Assembly (NCBI GenBank): GCA_965230665.1 | Contig: CBDDLM010000004.1 | Location: 1,798,001 to 1,862,000, forward strand | Length of the DNA: 64,000 bases | DNA from: JAGNRR01 sp965230665 | GTDB taxonomy: Bacteria > Bacteroidota > Bacteroidia > Chitinophagales > Chitinophagaceae | Direction of reading: 5' to 3' | The notes under the pieces: model-generated | The model's input: the letters and a program-made list of their open reading frames with translations, nothing else | Database searches by the model: none | What the model was told of the DNA's origin: nothing | Part shown: positions 24,836 to 33,841 of the stretch, one piece after another | How the letters are laid out: every line of letters starts with the position of its first letter | Position numbering within the stretch: the first letter of the stretch is position 1 | Translations under genes and position numbers: made by a program

Positions 24836-25426
24836 GTGTACGTACCCTTGGATACTAATACGACAGAAGCATTTTTGCAAGGAGACGTGCGCGCGTATGA
24901 GGCCACTTATAAGAGTTTGTTCAAACCGCTCTTTGTTTATGCTTTAAGTATTCTAAATGACCAGACCAAGGCTGAGGGAATTGTACAAAACGTATTCCTA
25001 AAACTTTGGGAAAAAAAAGAAACCATTGAAATTCAAACTTCGTTAAAGGCTTACCTCTATAAAGCAGTACATAATCACAGTCTGAATGCCATAAAACATA
25101 CAAAAGTTAAACAACAATATGAAACACATTTAAGCTACACCATGAAAAACGAACAATCCGAAACATCAGAACGCCAAGCGTCGCTTAAGCAACTAGAGGG
25201 TAAACTCAGATTGGCTCTGAGTGAACTTCCAGAACAGTGTCGTACGGTTTTTCAAATGAGTCGGTTTGAAGATCTCAAGTATAAAGAAATCGCTGAGCGA
25301 TTGTCAATCTCACCTAAAACAGTCGAGAACCATATGGGCAAGGCCTTAAAGCTTCTACGCGGAAAATTGGCGGACTATCTCGTAAGCTTATTTGCATTTA
25401 TCACCTATTTAAGTAATCACCTTTAA
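24836..25426 (+). CDS. FecI-type ECF sigma factor (Bacteroidota RpoE family)
   Basis: The 196-residue protein has sigma region 2 (about 15-90, 'YEATYKSLFKPLFVYALSILNDQTKAEGIVQNVFLKLWEKK' in outline) and region 4 (about 125-180, 'LPEQCRTVFQMSRFEDLKYKEIAERLSISPKTVENHMGKALKLL' in outline). It is the family-1 type that partners FecR. The start is GTG 24836, 4 bases after a TATCTTAG box; TTG 24848 is an alternative. Its stop overlaps the FecR start by one base (TAATG). I infer that it reads the paired promoters at 22145 and 24007. Confidence 0.9.
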   Translation: MYVPLDTNTTEAFLQGDVRAYEATYKSLFKPLFVYALSILNDQTKAEGIVQNVFLKLWEKKETIEIQTSLKAYLYKAVHNHSLNAIKHTKVKQQYETHLSYTMKNEQSETSERQASLKQLEGKLRLALSELPEQCRTVFQMSRFEDLKYKEIAERLSISPKTVENHMGKALKLLRGKLADYLVSLFAFITYLSNHL

Positions 25427-26421
25427 TGAATAAACCAACTCACATAAAAGATGAATTGCTAATAAATCATTTATTAGGTGAGACTACTGTGTCTGAAAAT
25501 GAAATGGTGGCGCAATGGTTAGCGGAAAGTGATGAGAATAGAGCATATTATGAGCAATTTACAAAAGTTTGGGAGCACAGTAGAGAGTTAGTCAATGAGG
25601 TTGATATAGACGAAGAGCAGGCATGGAAGCGTTTAGAGGTTCGTATGAAAAAGGGGCAACAACTCTCATATCGACGTACGATTATGGCTGTAGCCGCTTC
25701 TATTCTATTTATACTGGGTATGTTCTGGGTATTTACAAGTGACATTAATCCTTTTAAACCTGAGCCTATTTTGGTAAAAGTAGATACGGCTGTTATCCAA
25801 ACTATAGAATCAGCTTTAGCCACAAAAATTACAAGCTTAGCTGATGAAAGCGTTATTACACTTAATAAAAAGTCTACGTTAAAGGCGCCTGATCGGTTTA
25901 TTGAAAAGGAACGAAGAGTTGCTTTAGAAGGAGAGGCTTTCTTTAGTATAACACCCGATAAGGAAAAACCCTTTATTATAGAAACACAAGCCGATGTCGA
26001 GATTAGGGTTGTAGGTACTTCATTTAATGTAAAATCATTTCAAGAATATACAGAGGTCATTGTTGAAACGGGTGTTGTCGAACTCAATAAAGGTAATAGT
26101 AGCGTTCGCTTGGTCGCTAATGAGAAAGCCAGAATTTATAATCAAGATTCAGTAATTAAGGTTGAGAAGAAAACTGATGATTTGTATAAATATTATAGAA
26201 GTAAAACATTTGACTGTGATAATACCCCTCTTTGGAAGGTCGTTGAAGTATTGAACGAAGCTTATGAAGAAAAGATTATTATAAAGGACAAATCCTTACG
26301 CAATATGAGATTAGATACACAATTTGATAACGAAGATATCGAAATGGTCATGGAGGTATTGGCTGAGACATTCGAATTTACCTATACGAAAAGAAAAAAT
26401 ACTTACTTTATAACCCGTTAG
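25426..26421 (+). CDS. FecR-type anti-sigma factor
   Basis: The 331-residue protein has an N-terminal cytoplasmic anti-sigma part (about 1-80), one membrane helix (about 84-105), the periplasmic FecR domain (about 120-225, 'DESVITLNKKSTLKAPDRF', 'VALEGEAFFSI', 'VVGTSFNVKSF') and a DUF4974/STN-like C-terminal domain (about 260-331, 'LWKVVEVLNEAYEEKIII'). It senses a periplasmic signal and holds or activates the sigma factor. It starts on the last base of the sigma gene and ends 2 bp before the STN-domain protein, so the three form one operon. Confidence 0.93.
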   Translation: MNKPTHIKDELLINHLLGETTVSENEMVAQWLAESDENRAYYEQFTKVWEHSRELVNEVDIDEEQAWKRLEVRMKKGQQLSYRRTIMAVAASILFILGMFWVFTSDINPFKPEPILVKVDTAVIQTIESALATKITSLADESVITLNKKSTLKAPDRFIEKERRVALEGEAFFSITPDKEKPFIIETQADVEIRVVGTSFNVKSFQEYTEVIVETGVVELNKGNSSVRLVANEKARIYNQDSVIKVEKKTDDLYKYYRSKTFDCDNTPLWKVVEVLNEAYEEKIIIKDKSLRNMRLDTQFDNEDIEMVMEVLAETFEFTYTKRKNTYFITR

Positions 26422-26423
26422 TT

Positions 26424-27779
26424 ATGAAAAAAATAATAGCCATACTATGTTGTTTGTTTATTGCTATAGGGTTTGTTCCTAAGGCCAAAGCGCAAAAAAA
26501 TCTTAATAAAACCATCACGATAAATTTAAAGAGAGAGCCTCTTAAAAAGGCTCTTATTGTAATTGGGAAGAAAGGTGATTTTAAGTTCTCTTATAATTCT
26601 AAGATACTTCCGAAGGATTCGCTGGTTAATGTTTATGCAGAGAATAAGAAAGTTTTGAAGGTGCTTCGAACTTTGTTTGATGCTACCTATGATTTTAAAG
26701 AAGTAGGGAACTATGTAATTATTAGACGCAAAATAGTATCTACTAAAAATGTGGTGGCACGCAAAGCGGTACAAGAACGGTTTTATTATATTACGGGGCA
26801 CGTAGTAGATGAGGCGACGGGTGAAACAATTCCAAATGCTACCATTTATGAGAAAATGAATTTATTATCCGCCATGACTGATGCTAATGGTTATTTTTCA
26901 TTAAAGCTAAAAAAGAAGTATAAGTCTGCAGAGATAAGTATTAGTAAAGAGAACTACCTTGATACCACAGTAAGAATCGTAAAAAACTATAATCAGAAAA
27001 TGACTATTGCCATGCAGGAAGAACCCCCAGTATATCTTGTGGTTGATGCCAGTAGTGGAGATACAGTGGTGGGCATTACTAGTGCGATGAATAGTATGGT
27101 AGATAATTTTTCCAATGCCGAAAAAAATTGGTTGGGTAGATTATTTGTTGGTTCAAAGCAGAAATTGCAGAGTCTTAACCTTAAAAAATTCTATACCTCC
27201 AGATCTTGGCAACTCTCTTTTGTTCCTCCATTTAGTACACATGGAAGAATGAATGCTCAGGTGGTAAATAAGGTATCAGTTAATATTATTGGTGGTTATA
27301 GCGGAGGGACAGATTTATTTGAATTTGGTGGCGTGTTCAATATTAATAAAAAGAACGTAAAGCACTTTCAAGCAGCTGGAGTGTTTAATAATGTAGGGGG
27401 CAGCGTAGGCGGTTTTCAGTTCGCCGGAGTCTACAATATGGTTCAAGATTCGGTACGGGGGATGCAGGGTGCAGGTGTTAGTAATGTTACCAAAGGTAAT
27501 GTAGAAGGTGTTCAAATAACAGGAGTTTACAACAAAGCAAAAAATGTAGACGGAGCACAGTTGGCAGGAGTGGCGAATATCGCGAAAGGGGTTGTAAAGG
27601 GCACACAACTATCTTCTATCTACAATAAAGCAAAGAGTGTAAAAGGTTGGCAAATCGGGTTAATCAATAAAGTAACCGACGCAAATACTGGTTATAGTTT
27701 AGGTTTGATTAATATATCAAAAGGCAAGAAAGGACGGAAACGTATTGGATTTCTACTCCGAGTTCCCAGAGAAATTTAG
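26424..27779 (+). CDS. STN + carboxypeptidase-regulatory-like protein with C-terminal surface-repeat solenoid
   Basis: The 451-residue product has a signal peptide (1-24), a secretin/TonB short N-terminal (STN) domain (about 27-103), a carboxypeptidase-D-regulatory-like domain (about 122-196, 'YYITGHVVDEATGETIPNAT') and a linker. From about residue 300 to 445 it has nine repeats of 14-16 residues with the pattern A-G-V-[FY]-N, closely related to those of the 22201 protein. In FecIR systems the STN domain belongs to a TonB receptor that signals to FecR. Here plug and barrel are absent and the solenoid takes their place. Probably an outer-membrane or periplasmic signal input for FecR; the ligand is unknown. 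Confidence 0.85.
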   Translation: MKKIIAILCCLFIAIGFVPKAKAQKNLNKTITINLKREPLKKALIVIGKKGDFKFSYNSKILPKDSLVNVYAENKKVLKVLRTLFDATYDFKEVGNYVIIRRKIVSTKNVVARKAVQERFYYITGHVVDEATGETIPNATIYEKMNLLSAMTDANGYFSLKLKKKYKSAEISISKENYLDTTVRIVKNYNQKMTIAMQEEPPVYLVVDASSGDTVVGITSAMNSMVDNFSNAEKNWLGRLFVGSKQKLQSLNLKKFYTSRSWQLSFVPPFSTHGRMNAQVVNKVSVNIIGGYSGGTDLFEFGGVFNINKKNVKHFQAAGVFNNVGGSVGGFQFAGVYNMVQDSVRGMQGAGVSNVTKGNVEGVQITGVYNKAKNVDGAQLAGVANIAKGVVKGTQLSSIYNKAKSVKGWQIGLINKVTDANTGYSLGLINISKGKKGRKRIGFLLRVPREI

Positions 27780-28026
27780 AATAGAGCAGCTAATTTTCTT
27801 GCTTTAATGAGCATGTTTTCAGCTTGTCATATGTGTCCATCGCTATGTGTTGTTCAAAACCAGAAGGTATCACCTAATCGTTTTATGAGGTTAGAAAAAG
27901 TTATGGGGTTTTTCGTTTTACGCCAGGAACATTTCTGAACATGTTCGGGTAAGGTTAAAAATTTTTCTTGATTTCTTCCGTTCCTATAAATTTTGTTCTT
28001 CTATACTATCAAAAAGGTTCAATATC

Positions 28027-29073
28027 TCATTCATGGGTTCGCATTGTTTGTATGATGTCTAATATCTCGTCCGATTGTTTAAATAGGAAGATAGGAGCTT
28101 CTGGGTTATGAGCAATAATCGTTCTAACATATTCGTTTTTTTCTTCTTTTTCCGTTTTCCTTATGAGAATGTAAGAGATTCTATCAGGGAATTTCTTATA
28201 AGCCTTGGTATACACATCTATATCATGTTCAGTAGCATCTCCTATAAGGATAAAAGGAAGCTTCGGGTAAAAGTTTAATAAGTGCTCAATTCGCAAGGCC
28301 TTATGATGCTTATACTCATATTTTTCTTCTCCTTTTTTATACCCGAAATCTCTTAAAAAAAGAGGCCCTAATGGAATCTTGTTTTCTTCAATGAATTGCA
28401 TCAATACCTCATATAAATTCCAAGGGCTATGACTTAGAAAGAAAATTGGGTTTATTGCATCTCCTTGTTCATTTTTGACCAGTTTATTCAAGACCGGTGC
28501 TATATTTTCAAAGGCTAAACGTGAATACGCGTTTTTAAAAAAGGTTTCATAGAGCAATCGTAGCTTTAGAAAAGAATTGACATGCGATTCTAATATGGTA
28601 TCATCAATATCAGTAATAATGCCATATTTGGACTCTTTGTGCGGAAGTAAGATATTAACCTCAGACTGTATTACCTCATTATTGTTGTTTTTATACTCGG
28701 GAAGTGAAAGTTGGGCTTGAGCCCATTCTAGATTCCCTGTTGCTGTAGGTGAGTTTGTAACGGGAATATTGATGTTAAAGTACCCTTCAACATCTGTAAT
28801 ACATTCGTACTGGCTACCTCTAAATCTTATTTGAACTTTTACGAACTCTAGTTCGTCGCTTTCCATACGTTTAATACTATTTATAAAGTTCTTCCATTTC
28901 CCATCGTCCTCTTTTACGATAATACCTTCATTTTCCAATACACGACCTCTGATAATAACCTCTTTCGAATTTCCATAAGATAAATAGGGTGCAATCATCA
29001 ACGGATCATTCTGCATCCATTCCCGCATTTTTTTCTTGGTCCTGAACCAAAGCCTTTTTAGTTTACTTTTCAT
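28027..29073 (-). CDS. App1-like phosphatase (DUF2183)
   Basis: The 348-residue protein has an N-terminal beta-sandwich part with an internal 'ITDVEGYFNINIPV' segment (about 92-105), followed by a HAD-like phosphatase region with DIDDT at 155-159, 'FFLSHSPWNLYEVLMQFI' (about 228) and 'ILIGDATEHDIDVYTKAYKKFPDRI' (about 275). This is the signature of yeast App1-type phosphatidate phosphatases. No signal peptide. The substrate in bacteria is not established. It is a single gene with a 247-bp upstream-to-downstream gap to the sigma operon and is divergent from the small exported protein at 29184. Confidence 0.88.
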   Translation of the reverse strand: MKSKLKRLWFRTKKKMREWMQNDPLMIAPYLSYGNSKEVIIRGRVLENEGIIVKEDDGKWKNFINSIKRMESDELEFVKVQIRFRGSQYECITDVEGYFNINIPVTNSPTATGNLEWAQAQLSLPEYKNNNNEVIQSEVNILLPHKESKYGIITDIDDTILESHVNSFLKLRLLYETFFKNAYSRLAFENIAPVLNKLVKNEQGDAINPIFFLSHSPWNLYEVLMQFIEENKIPLGPLFLRDFGYKKGEEKYEYKHHKALRIEHLLNFYPKLPFILIGDATEHDIDVYTKAYKKFPDRISYILIRKTEKEEKNEYVRTIIAHNPEAPIFLFKQSDEILDIIQTMRTHE

Positions 29074-29147
29074 CGTAAAGCTTAAAATTACTGTTTCAGA
29101 TGCGCTTTTTACATGGGTTTTTAACTTTAAAATATGCAGATTAAATT

Positions 29148-29176
29148 TTGTACTTGGTGGTTCCTATCTATTTTTG
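29148..29176 (+). promoter_or_regulatory. Promoter TTG-N18-TAttTTTG before the 100-residue protein
   Basis: TTG at 29148-29150, -7 box at 29169-29176, then 7 bases to ATG 29184. The strength of this match supports the small gene being real. Confidence 0.55.
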
Positions 29177-29183
29177 AAAATGA

Positions 29184-29486
29184 ATGAGATTTGGTGCCAT
29201 CATTTTTGCGATACTAGTATTCATCGGACTTTTTGGAGTCCCGGTTTTACAGACGTTTCTAGAGAATGACGACCTAATTGTTTTTCAAGAATCCGAAGAA
29301 AAAGATGCTGAGGAAAGTGAGGATGTGAAGTTGAAAGATACTATTGAAGAATTATATTTTTCGAACGAGACCATAAACCATTTACCCTTTACCATCAGTA
29401 CAGATCAGTTGGCTCATCGTAGTTGTTTTGATGTAAGAACATCTCAAAAAAATGGTGTAGATACGCCACCTCCAGAATACTCATAG
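29184..29486 (+). CDS. Short membrane-anchored or exported acidic protein, unknown
   Basis: I do not recognise this 100-residue protein. It has one N-terminal hydrophobic segment (about 3-23, a signal anchor or uncleaved signal), an acidic linker (about 30-50, many Glu and Asp), and a C-terminal part with 'HRSCFDVRTSQKNG' and a Pro-rich end. A good promoter lies directly upstream and the SulP transporter gene starts 75 bp downstream on the same strand, so the two could be cotranscribed. Confidence 0.55.
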   Translation: MRFGAIIFAILVFIGLFGVPVLQTFLENDDLIVFQESEEKDAEESEDVKLKDTIEELYFSNETINHLPFTISTDQLAHRSCFDVRTSQKNGVDTPPPEYS

Positions 29487-29561
29487 TTTCTTTCCGTTAT
29501 TCTGAATCACTCCTTAACTTATTAAGAGTGCTTTTATCCAAACAAAAAATACGACAAAACA

Positions 29562-31157
29562 ATGAGTGATAAAAAATTAAAATTCGATCTAAAGGCCGAT
29601 ATACCGGCCAGTATTGTAGTCTTCTTTGTAGCACTTCCCTTATGTTTAGGGATTGCATTAGCAAGTGGAGCACCGCTGTTCTCGGGATTAATAGCGGGTA
29701 TAATAGGGGGTATTCTTGTAGGAGCTATTAGCGGCTCCAAAATAGGTGTTAGTGGCCCTGCTGCAGGTCTGGCCGCCATTGTTTTGGTTGCAATAAATTC
29801 TCTGGGCTATGAGAGTTTCCTAGTGGCCGTAGTTATTGGTGGAGTCATCCAATTACTTTTCGGTGTTCTGCGTCTTGGTATTATTGGATACTTCTTCCCA
29901 TCATCAGTGATTAAAGGAATGCTTACGGGTATTGGTATTATTATCATTCTAAAACAAATTCCCCATTTCTTCGGAATGGATAAAGACCCGTATGGTGATT
30001 TTTCTTTTCTACAAGTAGATGGTGAGAATACGATAACAGAACTTCTTAATGCGATCAATGCCTTATTGAGTGGTAACATCAGTATGGGAGCAACAATAAT
30101 AGCTATTATCTCCATGATTATATTAATCCTATGGTCAAACGTACTTTCTAAGAAAGGAAAAATATTTCAATTGGTGCAAGGTCCTCTGGTTGCCGTGGCA
30201 GTAGGGATTATTTTTTATGTGGTAACTCAAGGAGGTTCGTTAGACATATCGTCTGACCATCTTGTATCTGTACCTGTGCCAGATAGCATTGATACCTTTT
30301 TGGGGCAATTCAGTTTTCCGAATTTCGGCGCCCTAGGCAATGGAGAAGTATGGCTTACTGGTTTTACAATTGCTCTAGTGGCATCCTTAGAAACCTTACT
30401 TTGTGTGGAGGCGACGGATAAGTTAGACCCTCAAAAGAATGTAACACCAACGAATAGAGAGTTATTTGCTCAAGGAACAGGTAATATCTTCTCTGGTTTG
30501 ATTGGTGGTTTACCTATTACACAGGTAATTGTTAGAAGTTCTGCCAACATCCAGTCCGGAGGTAAATCAAAACTATCTGCTATAATCCATGGCTTTCTTT
30601 TATTGATTTCCGTTGTGATCATTCCGAAACTATTGAATATGATTCCGCTATCTGTATTAGCGGCGGTATTATTTATTGTAGGTTTTAAGTTGGCAAAACC
30701 TTCCACTTTTAGGTCTATGTTCAAGCTAGGTTGGAAACAATGGGTTCCTTTTATGGTAACGATTTTGGGAATTGTTTTCAAAGATTTGCTTTGGGGTATT
30801 GGTTTAGGTTTGGTTGTGGCCATTATTATTATACTCATCAAGAATTTCCAAAATTCTCATTTCTTGAATAAAGAAATGGGTGAAGGTTCTAAGTTAAAAA
30901 TGACCTTGGCGGAAGAAGTTACATTCTTTAATAAAGGTGCAATTCTGAAAGAGTTACACTCTATCCCAGAGAATTCTTTCTTGGAATTAGATGTTCGTCA
31001 AACAAGATATCTAGATAATGATATTATTGAGATTTTGGAAGATTTCAGCACAACAGCTCGAGAAAAGAATATCGATATCAAGTTAGTTTCAGAGCGAGGA
31101 ATCGTGATGAACCCACCAAGTTATATCTCCTTTTTTCAGTTAAAGATCGAGAAGTAG
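29562..31157 (+). CDS. SulP-family inorganic anion transporter
   Basis: The 531-residue protein has the SulP/SLC26 membrane domain of about 12-14 helices (about 10-440) including 'GSKIGVSGPAAGLAAIV' (about 58-75) and 'LALVASLETLLCVEATDKLD'-like core helix 8 to 10 region. A short C-terminal STAS-like domain follows (about 450-531). Members carry sulfate, bicarbonate or other anions. The early 'DIPASIVVFFVALPLCLGIALASG' is typical of the bicarbonate-type subgroup often linked to carbonic anhydrase in Bacteroidota. No carbonic anhydrase gene is adjacent here. Confidence 0.92.
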   Translation: MSDKKLKFDLKADIPASIVVFFVALPLCLGIALASGAPLFSGLIAGIIGGILVGAISGSKIGVSGPAAGLAAIVLVAINSLGYESFLVAVVIGGVIQLLFGVLRLGIIGYFFPSSVIKGMLTGIGIIIILKQIPHFFGMDKDPYGDFSFLQVDGENTITELLNAINALLSGNISMGATIIAIISMIILILWSNVLSKKGKIFQLVQGPLVAVAVGIIFYVVTQGGSLDISSDHLVSVPVPDSIDTFLGQFSFPNFGALGNGEVWLTGFTIALVASLETLLCVEATDKLDPQKNVTPTNRELFAQGTGNIFSGLIGGLPITQVIVRSSANIQSGGKSKLSAIIHGFLLLISVVIIPKLLNMIPLSVLAAVLFIVGFKLAKPSTFRSMFKLGWKQWVPFMVTILGIVFKDLLWGIGLGLVVAIIIILIKNFQNSHFLNKEMGEGSKLKMTLAEEVTFFNKGAILKELHSIPENSFLELDVRQTRYLDNDIIEILEDFSTTAREKNIDIKLVSERGIVMNPPSYISFFQLKIEK

Positions 31158-31238
31158 GTTAGCTTAGTTCGAATTTAAGACTTAGGCAATTTAAGGTTAC
31201 AATTAAAAGGCTACCTTGCGTGTTGAATTATTTCCTGT

Positions 31239-32573
31239 ATGGCAGATAAGACATCTACTAACTTAGGTACCAAATCAATTGGCCCACTGATAAGGCAACA
31301 ATCGATACCAGCGGCTATTGGTATTTTAGTGATGTCCTTAAATATGATTATCGATACCATCTTTGTTGGTAATTGTATTGGCCCAATAGCGATTGCTGTT
31401 ATTACTGTTGTACTACCGATAATTTTTTTAATCTCAGCTATTGGTATGGCAGTTGGTGTAGGTGGTGCGTCTATTATCTCACGTGCACTAGGAGCAGGAG
31501 ACTATGAAAAGGCGCATCTCACTTTTGCTAATCAGGTTATCCTGACAGTGGGCCTTTCTATATTAATGGCTACCTTAGGTTTAGTTTTTAAAGAGGAAAT
31601 ACTCATCCTATTTGGAGCTAAAGGTCAAGTACTGGCTCCAGCAAAGAAGTATTATACGATTGTAATGTATTGCGTTCCTTTCTTAGGAATGGTCATGACG
31701 GGTAATCCGATTATACGTGCGGAGGGCAAACCTACTTTCTCTATGACCACGATGTTGATTCCCGCCTTTGCTAATATCCTAATGGATTATTTATTCATTA
31801 TGGTATTTGGTTGGGGTATTGAAGGTGCGGCGATTGCAACTTCGATATCATATGCATCCTCTTTCCTTTTCGTACTATGGTTTTTTACTTCTAAACATAG
31901 TGAAATGCAACTAAAGCTGAAGTGTCTTCGATTAGATTGGCCTATTATAAAAGAAATAGCTTCTCTAGGTGGTGTCACCTTGGCTAGACAAAGTATAGTG
32001 AGTCTGTTATCTATTATTTTGAACAATGCTTTGTTCAAATATGGTGGAGCGAGTAGTCTAGCAGTTTATGGTATCATTGGACGCATGCTCATGTTTGCAC
32101 TATTTCCTGTATTGGGTATAGCACAAGGTTTTATGCCGATTACCGGTTACAACTATGGTGCACAAAAGTTTGACCGAGCCAAGGAGACCGTGAATAAATC
32201 TATTCTTTACGGTTCGGTGGTGGCGGGTATCACCTTCATATTTATTATGGTTTTCCCGGAGGTTTTTGTAAAAGCATTTACTCAGGATGCAGAGGTTATG
32301 CAACAAACACCGAATGCATTACGCTTGGTGTTTGCAGTTACACCCTTAATAGCCATTCAACTTATTGGATCTGCTTATTTTCAATCAATTGGTAAGGCTT
32401 TGCCTGCACTTCTATTGACCTTATCTAAGCAAGGATTCTTTCTAATACCTCTATTGTTGATACTTCCTTCCTTTTATGGATTATGGGGTATCTGGATGTC
32501 CTTTCCGATTGCTGACTTTCTGTCTACAGCTATAACTGGTTTTTTTCTTAGAAAGGAATTGGCTCAGTATTAG
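31239..32573 (+). CDS. MATE-family efflux transporter
   Basis: The 444-residue protein has 12 predicted membrane helices in two homologous halves, with 'IPAAIGILVMSLNMIIDTIFVGN' at the start and the second-half repeat 'GGVTLARQSIVSLLSIILNNALFKYGG' near residue 250. MATE proteins export cationic drugs or metabolites in exchange for Na+ or H+. The substrate cannot be deduced. The last 4 bases overlap the convergent MOSC gene's end; no terminator is visible. Confidence 0.92.
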   Translation: MADKTSTNLGTKSIGPLIRQQSIPAAIGILVMSLNMIIDTIFVGNCIGPIAIAVITVVLPIIFLISAIGMAVGVGGASIISRALGAGDYEKAHLTFANQVILTVGLSILMATLGLVFKEEILILFGAKGQVLAPAKKYYTIVMYCVPFLGMVMTGNPIIRAEGKPTFSMTTMLIPAFANILMDYLFIMVFGWGIEGAAIATSISYASSFLFVLWFFTSKHSEMQLKLKCLRLDWPIIKEIASLGGVTLARQSIVSLLSIILNNALFKYGGASSLAVYGIIGRMLMFALFPVLGIAQGFMPITGYNYGAQKFDRAKETVNKSILYGSVVAGITFIFIMVFPEVFVKAFTQDAEVMQQTPNALRLVFAVTPLIAIQLIGSAYFQSIGKALPALLLTLSKQGFFLIPLLLILPSFYGLWGIWMSFPIADFLSTAITGFFLRKELAQY

Positions 32574-33379
32574 AAAAAAAGGGATAAGTCCATGGCCTGG
32601 CCAATTGCTACTTGATCACCTACTTTTATAATTTTACCGGCTTCGGTAGGCGGTACATAGGTGTCAACAGATAAATGATAAGTATTGCCGAAATTGGGTA
32701 AAGCACTATCGGCAGATAAATTGTTCTCACGACTTTGCATCATAACCTTAATAAAAGTTTTATCGGTTTCACCCGTCATAGGATTACGAGGTGGTACGTT
32801 ACAACGGGCTCGTGGTGTCATCCCAATCATATTTATATCACCAATGGTATATTGAATACCTGTTCCGGGAGCTTTAATTAGTTGCTCTTCCCAATATGCA
32901 TCCACACCTTTTATTTCGATATTCGCTCTAAAACGCAAACGCAAGTCTTCTATATTATGATGTGGGAAGTCTTGTAGAAGCGATTGGTAGGTGGCTTCAC
33001 TAATAGTGGTTACACTACTCCTATAGGGAACATCTAGAAGTTCTCCTTTTGCACTTTGTATTAGATGCAGTTTTAAATCGAAGAAATCTTCTAGATAATC
33101 ATTTAAGTCTTTATTATCTGTGCTCAGCTCAAAAGTTTCCACTTGTTCTTTATCGCGTGGGGTAAGATGGATAAGTCCTTGCTCCAAATCATAACTGGCC
33201 TTGAGTTGATTCACTCTGCCCGTTCGCTTACCATTGATATACCGCCCGTCATCGCCCATCATGGCAAAGCTTCTATCATGCTTTAAAGAGTGTATACCTA
33301 TTTCTGCTTCCGTTAGTTCAACTGGATCTAGAGACTTGACGGGATAAATAAAAAGTTTAGAAACTACGGCTTGGTTCAT
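32570..33379 (-). CDS. MOSC-domain protein with N-terminal beta-barrel (YcbX-like)
   Basis: The 269-residue protein has the MOSC N-terminal beta-barrel (about 1-110, 'LFIYPVKSLDPVELTEAEIG' and 'HDRSFAMMGDDGRYINGKR') and a MOSC domain with the conserved Cys in 'TPRARCNVPPRNPMTGE' (about 195). The family binds molybdenum cofactor and YcbX-type members detoxify N-hydroxylated bases together with an electron donor. There is no fused ferredoxin domain. Its start overlaps the last base of the DUF1348 gene, so the two are coupled. Confidence 0.92.
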   Translation of the reverse strand: MNQAVVSKLFIYPVKSLDPVELTEAEIGIHSLKHDRSFAMMGDDGRYINGKRTGRVNQLKASYDLEQGLIHLTPRDKEQVETFELSTDNKDLNDYLEDFFDLKLHLIQSAKGELLDVPYRSSVTTISEATYQSLLQDFPHHNIEDLRLRFRANIEIKGVDAYWEEQLIKAPGTGIQYTIGDINMIGMTPRARCNVPPRNPMTGETDKTFIKVMMQSRENNLSADSALPNFGNTYHLSVDTYVPPTEAGKIIKVGDQVAIGQAMDLSLFF

Positions 33380-33795
33380 TATCTAAATTTACGATCCGCT
33401 TCTTTAATGGGAAGGTCATTGATGCTGGCATATCTTTTTTTCATTAAGCCGTTTGCGTCAAACTCCCAGTTTTCGTTACCGTAAGCTCTGAACCATTCAT
33501 TTTTATCGTTTCGATACTCATATTCAAATCGTACGGCTATGCGATTATCAGCAAATGCCCAAAGTTCTTTTTTTAGCTTATAATCTAATTCTGTTTCCCA
33601 CTTATCTTTAAGAAAGGCCTGCACTTCTTTTCGACCATTGATAAATTGATTTCGATTGCGCCATTCGGTATCAACGGTATACGCTTTTGAAACCTTGATA
33701 GGATCTTTACTATTCCAAGCGTCTTCAGCTCCTTGAATTTTTTGTAAAGCCGTTTCCAAAGTAAAAGGAGGTAAGGGCTGTTTTTGTTCTGTCAT
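33379..33795 (-). CDS. DUF1348 (NTF2-like) protein
   Basis: The 138-residue protein fits DUF1348: 'PPFTLETALQKIQGAEDAWNSKDP', 'VDTEWRNRNQFINGRKEVQAFL' and 'FEYEYRNDKNEWFRAYGNENWEF' segments. The fold is an NTF2-like cone; function unknown, often in stress clusters. The start ATG 33795 follows directly (one base gap) after the 16-bp element AGCTCGTCTAAGAAAT, which recurs before the peroxiredoxin gene. It overlaps the MOSC start by one base. Confidence 0.88.
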   Translation of the reverse strand: MTEQKQPLPPFTLETALQKIQGAEDAWNSKDPIKVSKAYTVDTEWRNRNQFINGRKEVQAFLKDKWETELDYKLKKELWAFADNRIAVRFEYEYRNDKNEWFRAYGNENWEFDANGLMKKRYASINDLPIKEADRKFR

Positions 33796-33796
33796 A

Positions 33797-33812
33797 ATTT
33801 CTTAGACGAGCT
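33797..33812 (-). promoter_or_regulatory. Shared 16-bp element AGCTCGTCTAAGAAAT, copy before DUF1348
   Basis: On the minus strand the element ends one base before the ATG. CGTCTAA resembles -10 elements of ECF sigma promoters. The identical 16 bases occur at 35716-35731 just before the peroxiredoxin start. Confidence 0.55.
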
Positions 33813-33841
33813 ATTTATAAAAAGAATTACAAGCTTGTATT

